64,000 nucleotides of DNA. It comes from Aureimonas sp. AU22. Its GTDB lineage: Bacteria; Pseudomonadota; Alphaproteobacteria; Rhizobiales; Rhizobiaceae. Both the position numbers and the translations under genes were made by a program. The notes below the pieces were generated by a model. That model was given only the letters and a program-made list of their open reading frames with translations, did not search any database and was not told the DNA's origin. The DNA lies in the NCBI RefSeq assembly GCF_001463745.1, contig NZ_BBWJ01000014.1, positions 1 to 64,000 of the forward strand, written 5' to 3'. Shown piece by piece: positions 17,601 to 26,525 of this stretch (positions within the stretch are counted from its first letter, which is position 1; every line of letters begins with the position of its first letter).

Positions 17601-18638
17601 ATGGCTTTTGCGACCAACGGCACCGAGCGTCCGATCGTGGCCCTCGCCATGGGCGATCCCGCCGGCATCAGCCCCGAACTCACCGCCAAACTGCTGGCAG
17701 ATTCCGAAACGAACGAACGCGCCCGCGTCGTGGTGTTCGGCGATCGCCGCATCCTCGACCGCGGCGCACGGGAGGCCGGCGTCACGCTGGATCTCGGTGA
17801 AGCCGCGGATGTCGCGTCGATCGGCGACGGTTCTCGTCCGGTGATGGTCGATCTGAAGAATCTGGCCGTCGAGGACGTGCGCCGCGGCGAGGCGACCCTG
17901 GAAGGCGGCACCTTCGCGACGACCAATTTCCGCCGCGCTCTCGAAATGGCCCACGCCGGGCAGGCCGACGCGGTGATCTTCACCCCGTTCAACAAGCAGG
18001 CGATGCGCTTCGCCTACCCAGGTTACGACGACGAGATCCGCTTCGTGGTGGATGTCACGGGCTTCCAGGGCAAGGTCCGCGAGTTCAACGTTCTGGAGAA
18101 GGTCTGGAACGCGCGCGTCACCTCGCACATCCCGCTGAAGGACGTGTCGGCCCACCTGTCGGTCGATGCGATCCTCGCCGAGGTGAAGCTCACGCACGAC
18201 TGCCTGAAGCAGTCCGGCATCGAGCGCCCGCGCATCGCGATCAACGGCCTGAACCCGCATGCCGGCGACGGCGGCGCCTTCGGCATGGAGGAGATCGAGA
18301 TCATCGAGCCCGCCGTGCGCGCCGCCAAGGAGGCGGGCTACGAGGTGGACGGGCCGTTCCCGGCCGACACCGTGTTCCTGCGCGCCTTCAAGGAAGGCTG
18401 GCACGCGGTGCTGACGATGTATCACGACCAGGGCCAGATCGCGATGAAGCTGATCGGCTTCGACAAGGGCGTGACGATGATGGGCGGCCTGCCGTTCCCG
18501 CTCTGCACCCCGGCGCACGGCACCGCCTACGACATCGCGGGCACGGGCAAGGCCGATCTCGGCGCGACCCGCGAGGCCTTCCGTCTCGCCGTGCGCATGG
18601 CCAACCAGCGCCGTGCCATGGCCGCCGCCGCCGAGTAG
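17601..18638 (+). CDS. PdxA-family 4-phosphate dehydrogenase (PdxA2-like, sugar-acid catabolism)
   Basis: 345 residues from the ATG behind GGGAGGAC. Family features are LAMGDPAGISPEL at the N-terminus and the three metal-binding histidine motifs TSHIPL, MYHDQGQ and PAHGTAYDIAG. PdxA oxidises 4-phosphohydroxythreonine; PdxA2 homologues in catabolic operons oxidise 4-phospho-erythronate or 4-phospho-threonate, which decarboxylates to dihydroxyacetone phosphate. The context (GntR regulator, isomerase, dihydroxyacetone kinase, Tct transporter) argues for catabolism rather than vitamin B6 synthesis. The DUF1537 kinase that normally makes the phosphorylated acid is not in this operon; the downstream Dak kinase may substitute or act after it. 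Confidence 0.88.
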   Translation: MAFATNGTERPIVALAMGDPAGISPELTAKLLADSETNERARVVVFGDRRILDRGAREAGVTLDLGEAADVASIGDGSRPVMVDLKNLAVEDVRRGEATLEGGTFATTNFRRALEMAHAGQADAVIFTPFNKQAMRFAYPGYDDEIRFVVDVTGFQGKVREFNVLEKVWNARVTSHIPLKDVSAHLSVDAILAEVKLTHDCLKQSGIERPRIAINGLNPHAGDGGAFGMEEIEIIEPAVRAAKEAGYEVDGPFPADTVFLRAFKEGWHAVLTMYHDQGQIAMKLIGFDKGVTMMGGLPFPLCTPAHGTAYDIAGTGKADLGATREAFRLAVRMANQRRAMAAAAE

Positions 18639-18673
18639 GCACGAAGTTCCGCATGCGTCAGGGAGGAATGCGC

Positions 18674-19627
18674 ATGTCCATCGGAGCCGGGCGAACGCTC
18701 GACCGAACCAATTGGCCGATCGCGGCCGCGATGATCCAGTATCCGGGCACGCTGCCGGACGGCCGGTCCACCCAGGACCAGAGTCCGGAGGAGTGGTCTG
18801 CGACGCTGGCCGACGTCGCGGACGCGGGCTTCACCGAGCTCGACCCGACGGACGGCTGGCTGCGGATCGCCGATCTCGAAGCCTCACGCCTTGACGAGTT
18901 CCTCGGCGTGGTCGCCTCGCACGGGCTGCGGATCCCGGCGATCTCGACGGCGCGCAAGAACCTGATCGATCCGGCGCACGGCGAAGCACACGTCGCCTAC
19001 GGGCACCGCGTGCTCGAGACGGCGGCCAAGGTCGGCGCGAGCGCGGTCTCGTTCGGCTTCTTCGGGCCGCTCACGGACGCCCAGAAAAAGGCGCTCTGGT
19101 TCTGGACCGTCCAGGGCGACCGCAATCCGACCGACCCGCAGACCTGGGCGCTCGCCGTCGATCGCCTGCGCGATCTCGGTCGGCATGCCGCCGATCTCGG
19201 CCTCGAGATCTCGCTGGAAATGTACGAGGACACGCTGATCGGCACCGCCGACGGCGCGGTGCGCCTCGTCACCGACGTCGATCTGCCGAACGTGAAGATC
19301 AACGCCGACATCGGCAACCTCATCCGCCTCCATCGCCCGGTCGAGCACTGGCAGGTGATGATGGAGAAGATCGCACCCTTCGCGGGCTTCTGGCACGTCA
19401 AGAACTACACGCGCATCGAGGACGAGACGACGGGCGCGATCATGACCGCACCGGCGCCCCTCGAGTTCGGTACGATCAACTACCGCACCGCGATCCGCAT
19501 GGCCCTGGCGCACGGCTTCCGCTCGCCTTTCCTGGTCGAGCACTACGGCGGCGATGGCCTGTCGGTCAGCGCCACCAATCGCGATTATCTTCGCCGCATC
19601 CTTCCGCGACCGGAGACCACGGCATGA
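18674..19627 (+). CDS. Sugar phosphate isomerase/epimerase-like TIM-barrel protein
   Basis: 317 residues from the ATG six bases after GGGAGGA; two in-frame ATGs lie just upstream. It is a xylose-isomerase-like barrel with metal-ligand candidates in SLEMYED, NADIGNLIRLHRP and HVKNY. Members isomerise or epimerise sugars and sugar acids in the cytoplasm. It overlaps the Dak kinase gene by 4 bases (ATGA), so the two are translationally coupled. The exact reaction is unknown; a role in preparing the substrate for the PdxA-like or Dak enzyme is likely. Confidence 0.8.
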   Translation: MSIGAGRTLDRTNWPIAAAMIQYPGTLPDGRSTQDQSPEEWSATLADVADAGFTELDPTDGWLRIADLEASRLDEFLGVVASHGLRIPAISTARKNLIDPAHGEAHVAYGHRVLETAAKVGASAVSFGFFGPLTDAQKKALWFWTVQGDRNPTDPQTWALAVDRLRDLGRHAADLGLEISLEMYEDTLIGTADGAVRLVTDVDLPNVKINADIGNLIRLHRPVEHWQVMMEKIAPFAGFWHVKNYTRIEDETTGAIMTAPAPLEFGTINYRTAIRMALAHGFRSPFLVEHYGGDGLSVSATNRDYLRRILPRPETTA

Positions 19628-21336
19628 CCCTCATCTACGACGAGCCCGAACGCTTCGCCCAAAGCGCCCTCGAAGGCTTCTGCGACATCAACGCCCATCT
19701 CGTGCACCATGTGCGCGGTGGGGCGGTGCGCTCCACGCAAACGCCGGACGGCAAGGTCGCCCTGGTGATCGGCGGCGGTTCCGGCCACTACCCGGCCTTC
19801 GGCGGCTACGTCGGCGTCGGGCTGGCCGATGCGACGGTGGCGGGCGACGTCTTCGCCTCGCCGTCGACCGAGTCGGTCGCGCGCATCTGCCGCCAGGCCC
19901 ATCGCGGCGGCGGCATCGTGCTCGGTTTCGGCAACTACGCCGGCGACGTCCTGAACTTCGGTGCGGCGGCGACCCGGCTGCGCGGGGAGGGGATCGACGT
20001 GCGCGTCCTCGCCGTCACCGACGATGTCGCGAGCGCGCCGGCGGCGACGCCCGAGCTTCGCCGGGGCGTGGCGGGCGACGTGCCCGTCTTCAAGATCGCG
20101 GGCGCGGCGGCGGAAGCCGGGATGGACCTCGACGCGGTCGAGCGCCTGGCGCGGCTCGCCAACGCGCGGACCCAGTCCTTCGGCATCGCCTTTTCCGGCT
20201 GCACCCTGCCGGGCGCCGACGCGCCGCTCTTCACGGTGGAGAAGGGGGGCGTCGCAGTCGGCCTCGGCATCCACGGCGAACCGGGCATCCGCGACGAAAA
20301 GGCGATGTCGGCGAAGGCGCTGGCCGACCTCCTGGTCGAGCCGTTGCTCGCCGAGCGTCCCGACGGCGCGAACGGACGGGTCGCCGTCCTTCTCAACGGG
20401 CTCGGCGCGACGAAGTACGAGGAACTTTTCGTCCTCTGGACCCATGTCGCGCGGCGCTTGCGCGGCGCCGGCCTGACCCTGGTCCAACCGGAGGTCGGCG
20501 AGTTCGTCACCAGCCTCGACATGGCCGGGTGCTCCCTGACCCTCACCTGGCTCGACGACGAGCTGGAACCGCTCTGGCTGGCGCCCGCGCATGGCGCGGC
20601 CTTCCGGCGCGGCAACGTCGAGCCGCGCGCGGCAAGTATCAAGCCCGTCGAGCCGGATGCGGACGCGCTGTCCTTCCCGGCGGCCTCCGAGGCTTCGCGC
20701 GAGAGCGCTCGCCGGGCCTGCGCGATCGTCGAGCGACTGGCCGCCGTCCTGGCGGACGCGGAAGAGGAACTCGGACGGATCGATGCGGTGGCCGGCGATG
20801 GCGACCACGGGCAGGGCATGCGTCGCGGCTCGGCGTCGGCTGCGGAAAGCGCGCGACGTGCGCTCGCCGCGGGTGCCGGGGCCGGTTCTCTTCTTGCCCA
20901 TGCGGGCGACCGCTGGGCGGATACCGCGGGCGGCACGTCCGGCGCGATCTGGGGTCTGCTCCTGCGCGGCTTCGGCACTGCCCTTGGTGACGACGCCGCG
21001 GTCGATGCGGCCAGCGCCGCGCGCGGGGCTGCCGCGGCCCGCGAGGCGGTCACGACGCTCGGCCGCGCCAAGCCCGGCGACAAGACGCTGGTGGATGCGC
21101 TCGTGCCCTTCGCGGAAACGCTGGAAGCCGAAGTCCGGGGCGGTGCGCGACTGCGCGACGCCTGGGACGCGGCGGCCGCCGCTGCGACCCGTGCGGCCGA
21201 CGAGACCGCCAAACTGACCCCCCGCCTCGGACGCGCGCGCCCGCTTGCGGCCAAGAGCATCGGGCACCCCGATGCCGGCGCCGTATCGCTGGCGCTTTGT
21301 GCACGCACCGCCGCCGAGGTTCTCAAAGCCGGCTAG
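19624..21336 (+). CDS. Dihydroxyacetone kinase-family protein, DhaK-DhaL fusion
   Basis: 570 residues, the normal length of the ATP-dependent single-chain kinase. The DhaK part (1-330) carries GGGSGHYPAF, GDVFASPS and the substrate-binding histidine motif GIHGEPG. The DhaL part (about 360-570) carries the Mg-ATP motif AGDGDHGQGM, GGTSGAIWG and KTLVDALVPF. It phosphorylates dihydroxyacetone or a related ketose such as erythrulose. In this operon it could phosphorylate the product of an unphosphorylated-acid pathway. It overlaps the isomerase gene by 4 bases. Confidence 0.9.
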   Translation: MTLIYDEPERFAQSALEGFCDINAHLVHHVRGGAVRSTQTPDGKVALVIGGGSGHYPAFGGYVGVGLADATVAGDVFASPSTESVARICRQAHRGGGIVLGFGNYAGDVLNFGAAATRLRGEGIDVRVLAVTDDVASAPAATPELRRGVAGDVPVFKIAGAAAEAGMDLDAVERLARLANARTQSFGIAFSGCTLPGADAPLFTVEKGGVAVGLGIHGEPGIRDEKAMSAKALADLLVEPLLAERPDGANGRVAVLLNGLGATKYEELFVLWTHVARRLRGAGLTLVQPEVGEFVTSLDMAGCSLTLTWLDDELEPLWLAPAHGAAFRRGNVEPRAASIKPVEPDADALSFPAASEASRESARRACAIVERLAAVLADAEEELGRIDAVAGDGDHGQGMRRGSASAAESARRALAAGAGAGSLLAHAGDRWADTAGGTSGAIWGLLLRGFGTALGDDAAVDAASAARGAAAAREAVTTLGRAKPGDKTLVDALVPFAETLEAEVRGGARLRDAWDAAAAAATRAADETAKLTPRLGRARPLAAKSIGHPDAGAVSLALCARTAAEVLKAG

Positions 21337-21416
21337 CCGGCCCGTCCACCCGTCCGGTCGCGTTGGCGGCCGGATTGTTCCTTTCCTTCAATGATCCGTC
21401 TGGGAGGCATGATCCA

Positions 21417-22403
21417 ATGAAGCTCTTCGCAACCACCGCTCTTCTCACCCTCGCTCTCGCCGCGCCAGCGATGGCGCAGTGGGCTCCGACCAAGCCGGTC
21501 GAGTTCATCGCGGCCGGCGGCGCCGGCGGCGGCACCGACCAGTTCGCCCGCCAGATCCAGGCCGCGGTCGCCAAGGAGAACCTGTCGCCCACCAACGTCA
21601 TCGTCTCCAACAAGGGCGGTGGCTCGGGCGCCGAGGCCTTCATCTACGGCGCGGGCTCGAAGGGCGACGAGCACAAGCTGATCCTCGGCACTTCCAACGA
21701 ATGGCAGCTGCCGCTCGTCACGCGCCTCGGCTACAAGTCCGAGGACCTGACGCCGGTCGCCACGCTCGCGGTGGACGAGTTCGTGATCTGGGTGCAGGCG
21801 GACAGCCCCTACAACACGATCCCCGACCTCGTTGAGGCCGGCAAGGCGAACCCCGGCAAGATCCGCTTCGGCGGTTCGCAGTCCAAGGACGTCGACCAGA
21901 CGCTCGTCCGCCGGATCGAGGCGGCGACGGGGGCGAAGTTCCTCTACATCCCCTTCAAGTCGGGCTCGGAGGCCGCAGTCCAGCTCGCTGGCAACCACAT
22001 CGACGCCAACACCAACAACCCCGCCGAGAACGTCGGCCAGTGGCGCGCAGGCCAGGCCAAGGCCCTCTGCGTGATGGCGGACGAGCGCATGGCCGACACG
22101 ACGAAGGTCACCGAGACGCAGTCTTGGAACGACATCCCGACCTGCCGCGAGCAGGGGCTCCAGGTGGAAGCCTACCAGATGCCGCGCACCGTCTTCGCCC
22201 CGGCCGACGTGCCCGCCGAGGCGGTCGCCTGGTATGCGGATCTCCTGAAGCGCGCGTCGGCGACGTCGGAGTTCCAGACCTACCTGAAGAACACCTCGCA
22301 GACGGCCCGCTTCGTCACCGGCGACGAATTCAAGTCGATGATCGCCGCGGACGTCGAGCGCTCGCGCAAGCAGTTCGAGGCGGATGGCTGGCTCGTCCAG
22401 TAG
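21417..22403 (+). CDS. TctC-family periplasmic binding protein of a tripartite tricarboxylate transporter
   Basis: 328 residues with a cleavable signal peptide (MKLFATTALLTLALAAPAMA, then QW). The Bug/TctC fold is shown by AAGGAGGGTDQFARQ near the N-terminus and FGGSQSKDVDQTL in the middle. The ATG follows GGGAGG. It captures an organic or sugar acid in the periplasm for the TctB/TctA membrane proteins encoded next. Its position in the PdxA-like operon suggests a C4-type polyhydroxy acid, which is inference. Confidence 0.9.
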   Translation: MKLFATTALLTLALAAPAMAQWAPTKPVEFIAAGGAGGGTDQFARQIQAAVAKENLSPTNVIVSNKGGGSGAEAFIYGAGSKGDEHKLILGTSNEWQLPLVTRLGYKSEDLTPVATLAVDEFVIWVQADSPYNTIPDLVEAGKANPGKIRFGGSQSKDVDQTLVRRIEAATGAKFLYIPFKSGSEAAVQLAGNHIDANTNNPAENVGQWRAGQAKALCVMADERMADTTKVTETQSWNDIPTCREQGLQVEAYQMPRTVFAPADVPAEAVAWYADLLKRASATSEFQTYLKNTSQTARFVTGDEFKSMIAADVERSRKQFEADGWLVQ

Positions 22404-22480
22404 CCCTCGATCCCGGGAACCGGGGCGGCCCGACACAGGCCGCCCCATCTCTCACCCGATCCACATGGGGAGGACGTGCG

Positions 22481-23026
22481 ATGGTCACCCGCCGTCACAT
22501 CGAAGTCGCCACTGGCCTCAGCGCGACGCTGCTTGGGTTGGTCACGGCCTATGGCAGCCTTGAGAACGGGATCGGCTGGACCGACTTCGGGCCGTCCGCC
22601 GGATATTTTCCGTTCCGCATCGGCGTCATCCTGACGATCCTCGGCCTTGCGATCGCCGTGAAGTACGGCCTGACCGGCCGCCGCCGCGCCCCCGCCAACC
22701 TCGAGGCGCAGGCCGCCGGCGGTGCTGTCGCGATGCACGAGCCGACCGGGCTCGACGAGCGTTTCCTGGAAGATGGCGCGCTCGGACGCATCGCATCGGT
22801 GTTCGTGCCGACGGCGGTTTCGGCCGCGCTGATCCCCTGGCTCGGCGTCTACCTCTCGGGCGCGCTGTTCCTCGTCTTCTCCATGATGACGCTCGGCAAG
22901 GTCGGCATCGTCAAGGCCGTGACGATCGCCGTCGCCACCATGGCCGTGTTCTTCGTCACGTTCGAGTTCTGGTTCCAGGTGCCGCTCGCCAAGGGCGTCG
23001 TCATGCCCCTCCTCGGCATCTACTAG
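22481..23026 (+). CDS. TctB-family small membrane subunit of the tripartite tricarboxylate transporter
   Basis: 181 residues from the ATG behind GGGGAGGAC. There are about four hydrophobic segments: one near residues 8-25, one at 40-60 (YFPFRIGVILTILGLAIAV) and two in the last 80 residues. This is the usual poorly conserved TctB layout between TctC and TctA. It assists the large TctA permease in the inner membrane. Confidence 0.85.
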   Translation: MVTRRHIEVATGLSATLLGLVTAYGSLENGIGWTDFGPSAGYFPFRIGVILTILGLAIAVKYGLTGRRRAPANLEAQAAGGAVAMHEPTGLDERFLEDGALGRIASVFVPTAVSAALIPWLGVYLSGALFLVFSMMTLGKVGIVKAVTIAVATMAVFFVTFEFWFQVPLAKGVVMPLLGIY

Positions 23027-23037
23027 GAAGCGCTGCC

Positions 23038-24540
23038 ATGGCCGATATCGCCAATCTCCTGCACGGCTTCTCCGTCGCCCTCTCGTTCTACCACGTCGCC
23101 CTCATCGTCATGGGCGTCCTGCTCGGCATCCTGGTCGGGGTCCTGCCGGGCCTCGGTGCGCCCAACGGCGTGACCCTGCTTCTGCCGCTCACCTTCACCA
23201 TGGAGCCGGTGTCGGCGATCATCCTCCTGTCGTCGATGTACTGGGGGGCGCTGTTCGGCGGATCGACCACCTCGATCCTGTTCAACATCCCGGGCGAGCC
23301 CTCGTCGGTCGCGACCACATTCGACGGCTATCCGATGGCCAAGCAGGGCAGGGCGACGGAAGCCCTGTCGACGGCCTTCTTCTCGGCCGGCATCGGCGCG
23401 CTGACGGGTGTCATCGTCATCACGCTCCTCGCCGGCTGGATCGCCGAGTTTGCCCTTCAGTTCTCCAGCCCGGAATTCTTCGCGATCTACCTTCTCGCCT
23501 TCTGCTCGTTCATCGGACTCGGCGGCGGCGATCCGATGAAGGCGGCCGTCTCGCTGCTCGCGGGCCTCGCCTTCGCGACCGTCGGCATGGACACGGTGTC
23601 GGGCGAGCTGCGCCTCACCTTCGGCTGGACCGATCTCCTGCGCGGCATCTCGTTCCTGGTCGCCGTGATCGGACTCTTCGGCATCGGCGAGCTGCTGCTG
23701 ACGGTTCAAGAGGAACTGAAGTTCAAGGGCGTCTCGTCGAAGATCGAGGTGCGCGAGATCTTCCGCGCGCTCGGCCGGCTGCCGCACTACTGGGTGACGT
23801 TCCTCCGTTCGGCCGCCATCGGCGTCTGGATGGGCATCACGCCGGGCGGGCCGACGGCGGCGTCCTTCATGAGCTACGGCCTCGGCCGCCGCTTCGGCAA
23901 GTACGGCAGGAACTTCGGCAAGGGCGAGCCGGAAGGCGTCATCGCGCCCGAAGTCGCGGACCATTCCGCGGGCACGTCTGCGCTCCTGCCGATGCTGGCG
24001 CTCGGCGTGCCGGGCTCGGCGACGGCGGCGGTGATGATGGGCGGCCTGATGATCTGGGGCCTCCAGCCCGGTCCGCTCCTCTTCGTCGAGCAGCCCGACT
24101 TCGTCTGGGGCCTCATCGCCTCGATGTATCTGTCCAACATCATCGCCGTGGTGCTGGTGCTCGCCACCGTGCCGCTCTTCGCCTCGATCCTGCGCATCCC
24201 CTTCGGCATCATCGGGCCGATCATCATCGTGGTCTGCCTGATCGGCGCCTACACGGTGGCGAACGCCGAGTTCGACGTGATGATGGCGGTGGCCTTCGGC
24301 ATCGTCGGCTACGTGTTCAAGCGACTGGACTACCCGATCGCGCCGCTGGTGCTGGCCATGGTGCTCGGCGACAAGGCCGAGGACGCCTTCCGTCAGTCGA
24401 TGCTCTACTCCGGCGGATCGCTGTCGATCTTCTGGTCCAACGGCCTCGTCGGCACGCTGATGGCGCTGGCCTTGCTGCTCCTCGCCTGGCCGCTGATCTC
24501 GAGGACGATCCAGATCGTGAGGCCAGCGCGCGCGGCCTGA
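23038..24540 (+). CDS. TctA-family large permease of the tripartite tricarboxylate transporter
   Basis: 500 residues with about 11-12 membrane helices. The family hallmarks GVLPGLGAPNGVTLLLPLTF and GALFGGSTTSILFNIPGEPS near the N-terminus and the repeated GITPGGPTAASFMSYG and ALGVPGSATAAVMMGG motifs are clear. It moves the substrate delivered by TctC with an ion gradient. It starts 11 bases after tctB and is the last gene of the operon, before a strong terminator. Confidence 0.93.
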   Translation: MADIANLLHGFSVALSFYHVALIVMGVLLGILVGVLPGLGAPNGVTLLLPLTFTMEPVSAIILLSSMYWGALFGGSTTSILFNIPGEPSSVATTFDGYPMAKQGRATEALSTAFFSAGIGALTGVIVITLLAGWIAEFALQFSSPEFFAIYLLAFCSFIGLGGGDPMKAAVSLLAGLAFATVGMDTVSGELRLTFGWTDLLRGISFLVAVIGLFGIGELLLTVQEELKFKGVSSKIEVREIFRALGRLPHYWVTFLRSAAIGVWMGITPGGPTAASFMSYGLGRRFGKYGRNFGKGEPEGVIAPEVADHSAGTSALLPMLALGVPGSATAAVMMGGLMIWGLQPGPLLFVEQPDFVWGLIASMYLSNIIAVVLVLATVPLFASILRIPFGIIGPIIIVVCLIGAYTVANAEFDVMMAVAFGIVGYVFKRLDYPIAPLVLAMVLGDKAEDAFRQSMLYSGGSLSIFWSNGLVGTLMALALLLLAWPLISRTIQIVRPARAA

Positions 24541-24567
24541 CGGTCGCGACGCACGGCAAAGCCTTGA

Positions 24568-24604
24568 AAAAGGGGGCGCGGGACCAGGATCCCGCGCCCC
24601 TTTG
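24568..24604 (+). terminator. Rho-independent terminator after tctA
   Basis: An 11-bp perfect stem, GGGGCGCGGGA with TCCCGCGCCCC, closes a 6-base loop and is followed by TTTG; AAAA precedes the stem. It ends the GntR-controlled operon and, read on the other strand, could also stop the convergent methyltransferase transcript. Position and stem strength make it convincing. Confidence 0.85.
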
Positions 24605-24684
24605 TCGTTGCGCAAACGGTTGTGATTGCGAGTCCCGTTGCGCGTATCGCCATGCCGCGCTCGGCGTGCGTTCCCGGTACGGCG

Positions 24685-25470
24685 TCAATCCTCCGGGGGC
24701 AGCGCCAGGACGTCCCAGTGCCCGACACGGGCCGCGGCCGGTCGCTCCCGTCGCGCGCGCGCCCAGTCGGCGAGCCCGGTCGCCTCGACCGCACCTGTTT
24801 CGCCGACGGCATCGACGAACCCGGCCAGAAGCGCGTCGCGCAAGGGGCGCTGGTCGGCGCCGAGACGCCAGGGGCTTGGCGCGACCCGCACGACGTACCC
24901 TTGCGCCTCGAACGCGGTGCGCAGGGCTTCGGCGGCCGATGGCCCGAGGGCGGCCCCGAGGCCCTTGTCCCCGCGCTGGTGCGCGTTGAATGCGGCCAGC
25001 ACTTCGCTGTCCAGTTCGAGTGGCGGATCCCAGTTTGTCGATCCGTCGTAGTTGAGTGCGGCGTAGAGCCCGATCCGCCCGGCGGCGAGCCGTGCGGCGA
25101 TCCGCTCGACAACAGCCCGCGAGGCCAGATCGAAGAGGGCCGAGGCGGTGACGAGGCGTGCGCCGGCCAGAGCGTCCGCTGGAAGCGTGCCGAGATCGGC
25201 CACCACCCGTTCCACCGCATCGAACCCTTCGAGGCGCACGAGCGCGGCATCCAGCAATCGCGGGTCGTGGTCGACGAGCCGCCAGCGGACGGCGGCGTCG
25301 GGACCGAAGGCGCGCAGCGTCGAGCCGGTTCCCGAGCCGAGATCGACCGCGAGGGGGGAGGGGCCACCGCCGCGCAGAAACGCACGCGCCGCTTCGAGCA
25401 GCGTCTCGTCGCGTGCGGCGTGGTCGGCGGGCTCGCGCAGGTCGAGCCACGTGGTGTCGAACGCGCTCAT
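24685..25470 (-). CDS. Class I SAM-dependent methyltransferase
   Basis: 261 residues. The SAM-binding motif I is LAVDLGSGTGS near residue 40, followed by WRLVDHDPRLLDAAL (acidic motif II). The C-terminal half is more variable, with an ALNYDGSTNWDPP segment. The ATG overlaps the stop of the glycosyltransferase gene by 4 bases, so it is the last gene of the leftward arm of the cluster at 24.7-33.2 kb. The methyl acceptor is unknown. The frame is open further upstream, but that part lies inside the glycosyltransferase gene. Confidence 0.85.
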   Translation of the reverse strand: MSAFDTTWLDLREPADHAARDETLLEAARAFLRGGGPSPLAVDLGSGTGSTLRAFGPDAAVRWRLVDHDPRLLDAALVRLEGFDAVERVVADLGTLPADALAGARLVTASALFDLASRAVVERIAARLAAGRIGLYAALNYDGSTNWDPPLELDSEVLAAFNAHQRGDKGLGAALGPSAAEALRTAFEAQGYVVRVAPSPWRLGADQRPLRDALLAGFVDAVGETGAVEATGLADWARARRERPAAARVGHWDVLALPPED

Positions 25471-26525
25471 CGTGCCCCCTCGAGTGCCTGGGACAGGATG
25501 CGCGCGGACGCCGCCCAGGTCGGGAGGGCCAATGCGGCGTCCCTTGCGCCGGCACCGAGGGTTCGCCGCAGGGCGGGATCGTCGAGGAGCGTGCGGAGGG
25601 CCTGCGTGAAGCCGACGTGATCGCCCGGCTCCACCAGCCGTCCGGCCTTCGGCGGCACCACGTCTGCCACCGCGCGCCCGCGGCAGCCGACGACCGGGAG
25701 ACCGTGTGCCATGGCCTCCGCGAAGGCCATGCCGTAGCCCTCGAAACGGGATGGCAGCGCGAAGATGTCGGCGTTGCGATACTCCGCACCGACGTCGGGC
25801 ACGGTACCGGCCAAGGCGATCCGTTGCTCGAGCCCGGCCGCCTCGATACGTGCGCGCAAAGCCCTTGCGGTCGCGTGATGGGCGGTCTCGCTGCCGACGA
25901 TCCGGCATCGCCAGCGCCGATCGGCGAGGGAAGCCAGTGCATCGACGAGGAGGGCGTGGTCCTTGCGCGGGATCAGGGCTCCGACCGACAGGATCGTGGG
26001 TGTCGATCCGTCTCGCTCACCCGTCGCAACCGCGGGACGATCCGTGCCGGGCGGCGCGACGGAAACCGACCGGCCGACACCGAACTCGTCCCGGAGGAGC
26101 CGTGCTGTCGCGTTGCTCGTGGCAACCACCGCCCGTGCCTCGGCGAGCGCGGCGCGCTCGCTCGAACGCAGAACCTCTGCGTCGGCGGGCGCAAGGCCGT
26201 CCTCCAACGCGAGCGGATGATGAACGAGCGCGACGAGGCGCAGCCGTTTCGCTTCGCGGCGAACCAGGTCGGGCATCGCGCCGAACGCAAGTCCGTCCAC
26301 CAGAACGAGCGCGCCGTCGGGAAGCCGGGCGAAGGCTTCCGTCGCGGCCGTGAGATCGGCGACGTCGGGCTTTGGGAACGATCCCGGAAGGGGGAGGACC
26401 CGGACCCGCCATCCCAGTTCGCCCAGTTCGTCGATCATACGACGGTCGTAGCCGTAGCCGCCACTCGGGGAGGCAAGGTCGCCGGGAATGGCGAAGACGA
26501 GGGCTCGTCCGGGCGTTGCGATCAA
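25467..26525 (-). CDS. Family 4 glycosyltransferase (GT-B fold)
   Basis: 352 residues. The N-terminal half has a GGYGYDRR acceptor-site glycine motif and the C-terminal half has the donor-binding blocks LSVGALIPRKDH and PSRFEGYGMAFAEAMAHGLP with the EX7E-type glutamates. It should transfer a sugar from a nucleotide donor to an unknown acceptor, in the cytoplasm. It overlaps the methyltransferase downstream and the pterin-synthase-like gene upstream by 4 bases each, so three genes are strictly coupled. Confidence 0.9.
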   Translation of the reverse strand: MIATPGRALVFAIPGDLASPSGGYGYDRRMIDELGELGWRVRVLPLPGSFPKPDVADLTAATEAFARLPDGALVLVDGLAFGAMPDLVRREAKRLRLVALVHHPLALEDGLAPADAEVLRSSERAALAEARAVVATSNATARLLRDEFGVGRSVSVAPPGTDRPAVATGERDGSTPTILSVGALIPRKDHALLVDALASLADRRWRCRIVGSETAHHATARALRARIEAAGLEQRIALAGTVPDVGAEYRNADIFALPSRFEGYGMAFAEAMAHGLPVVGCRGRAVADVVPPKAGRLVEPGDHVGFTQALRTLLDDPALRRTLGAGARDAALALPTWAASARILSQALEGAR

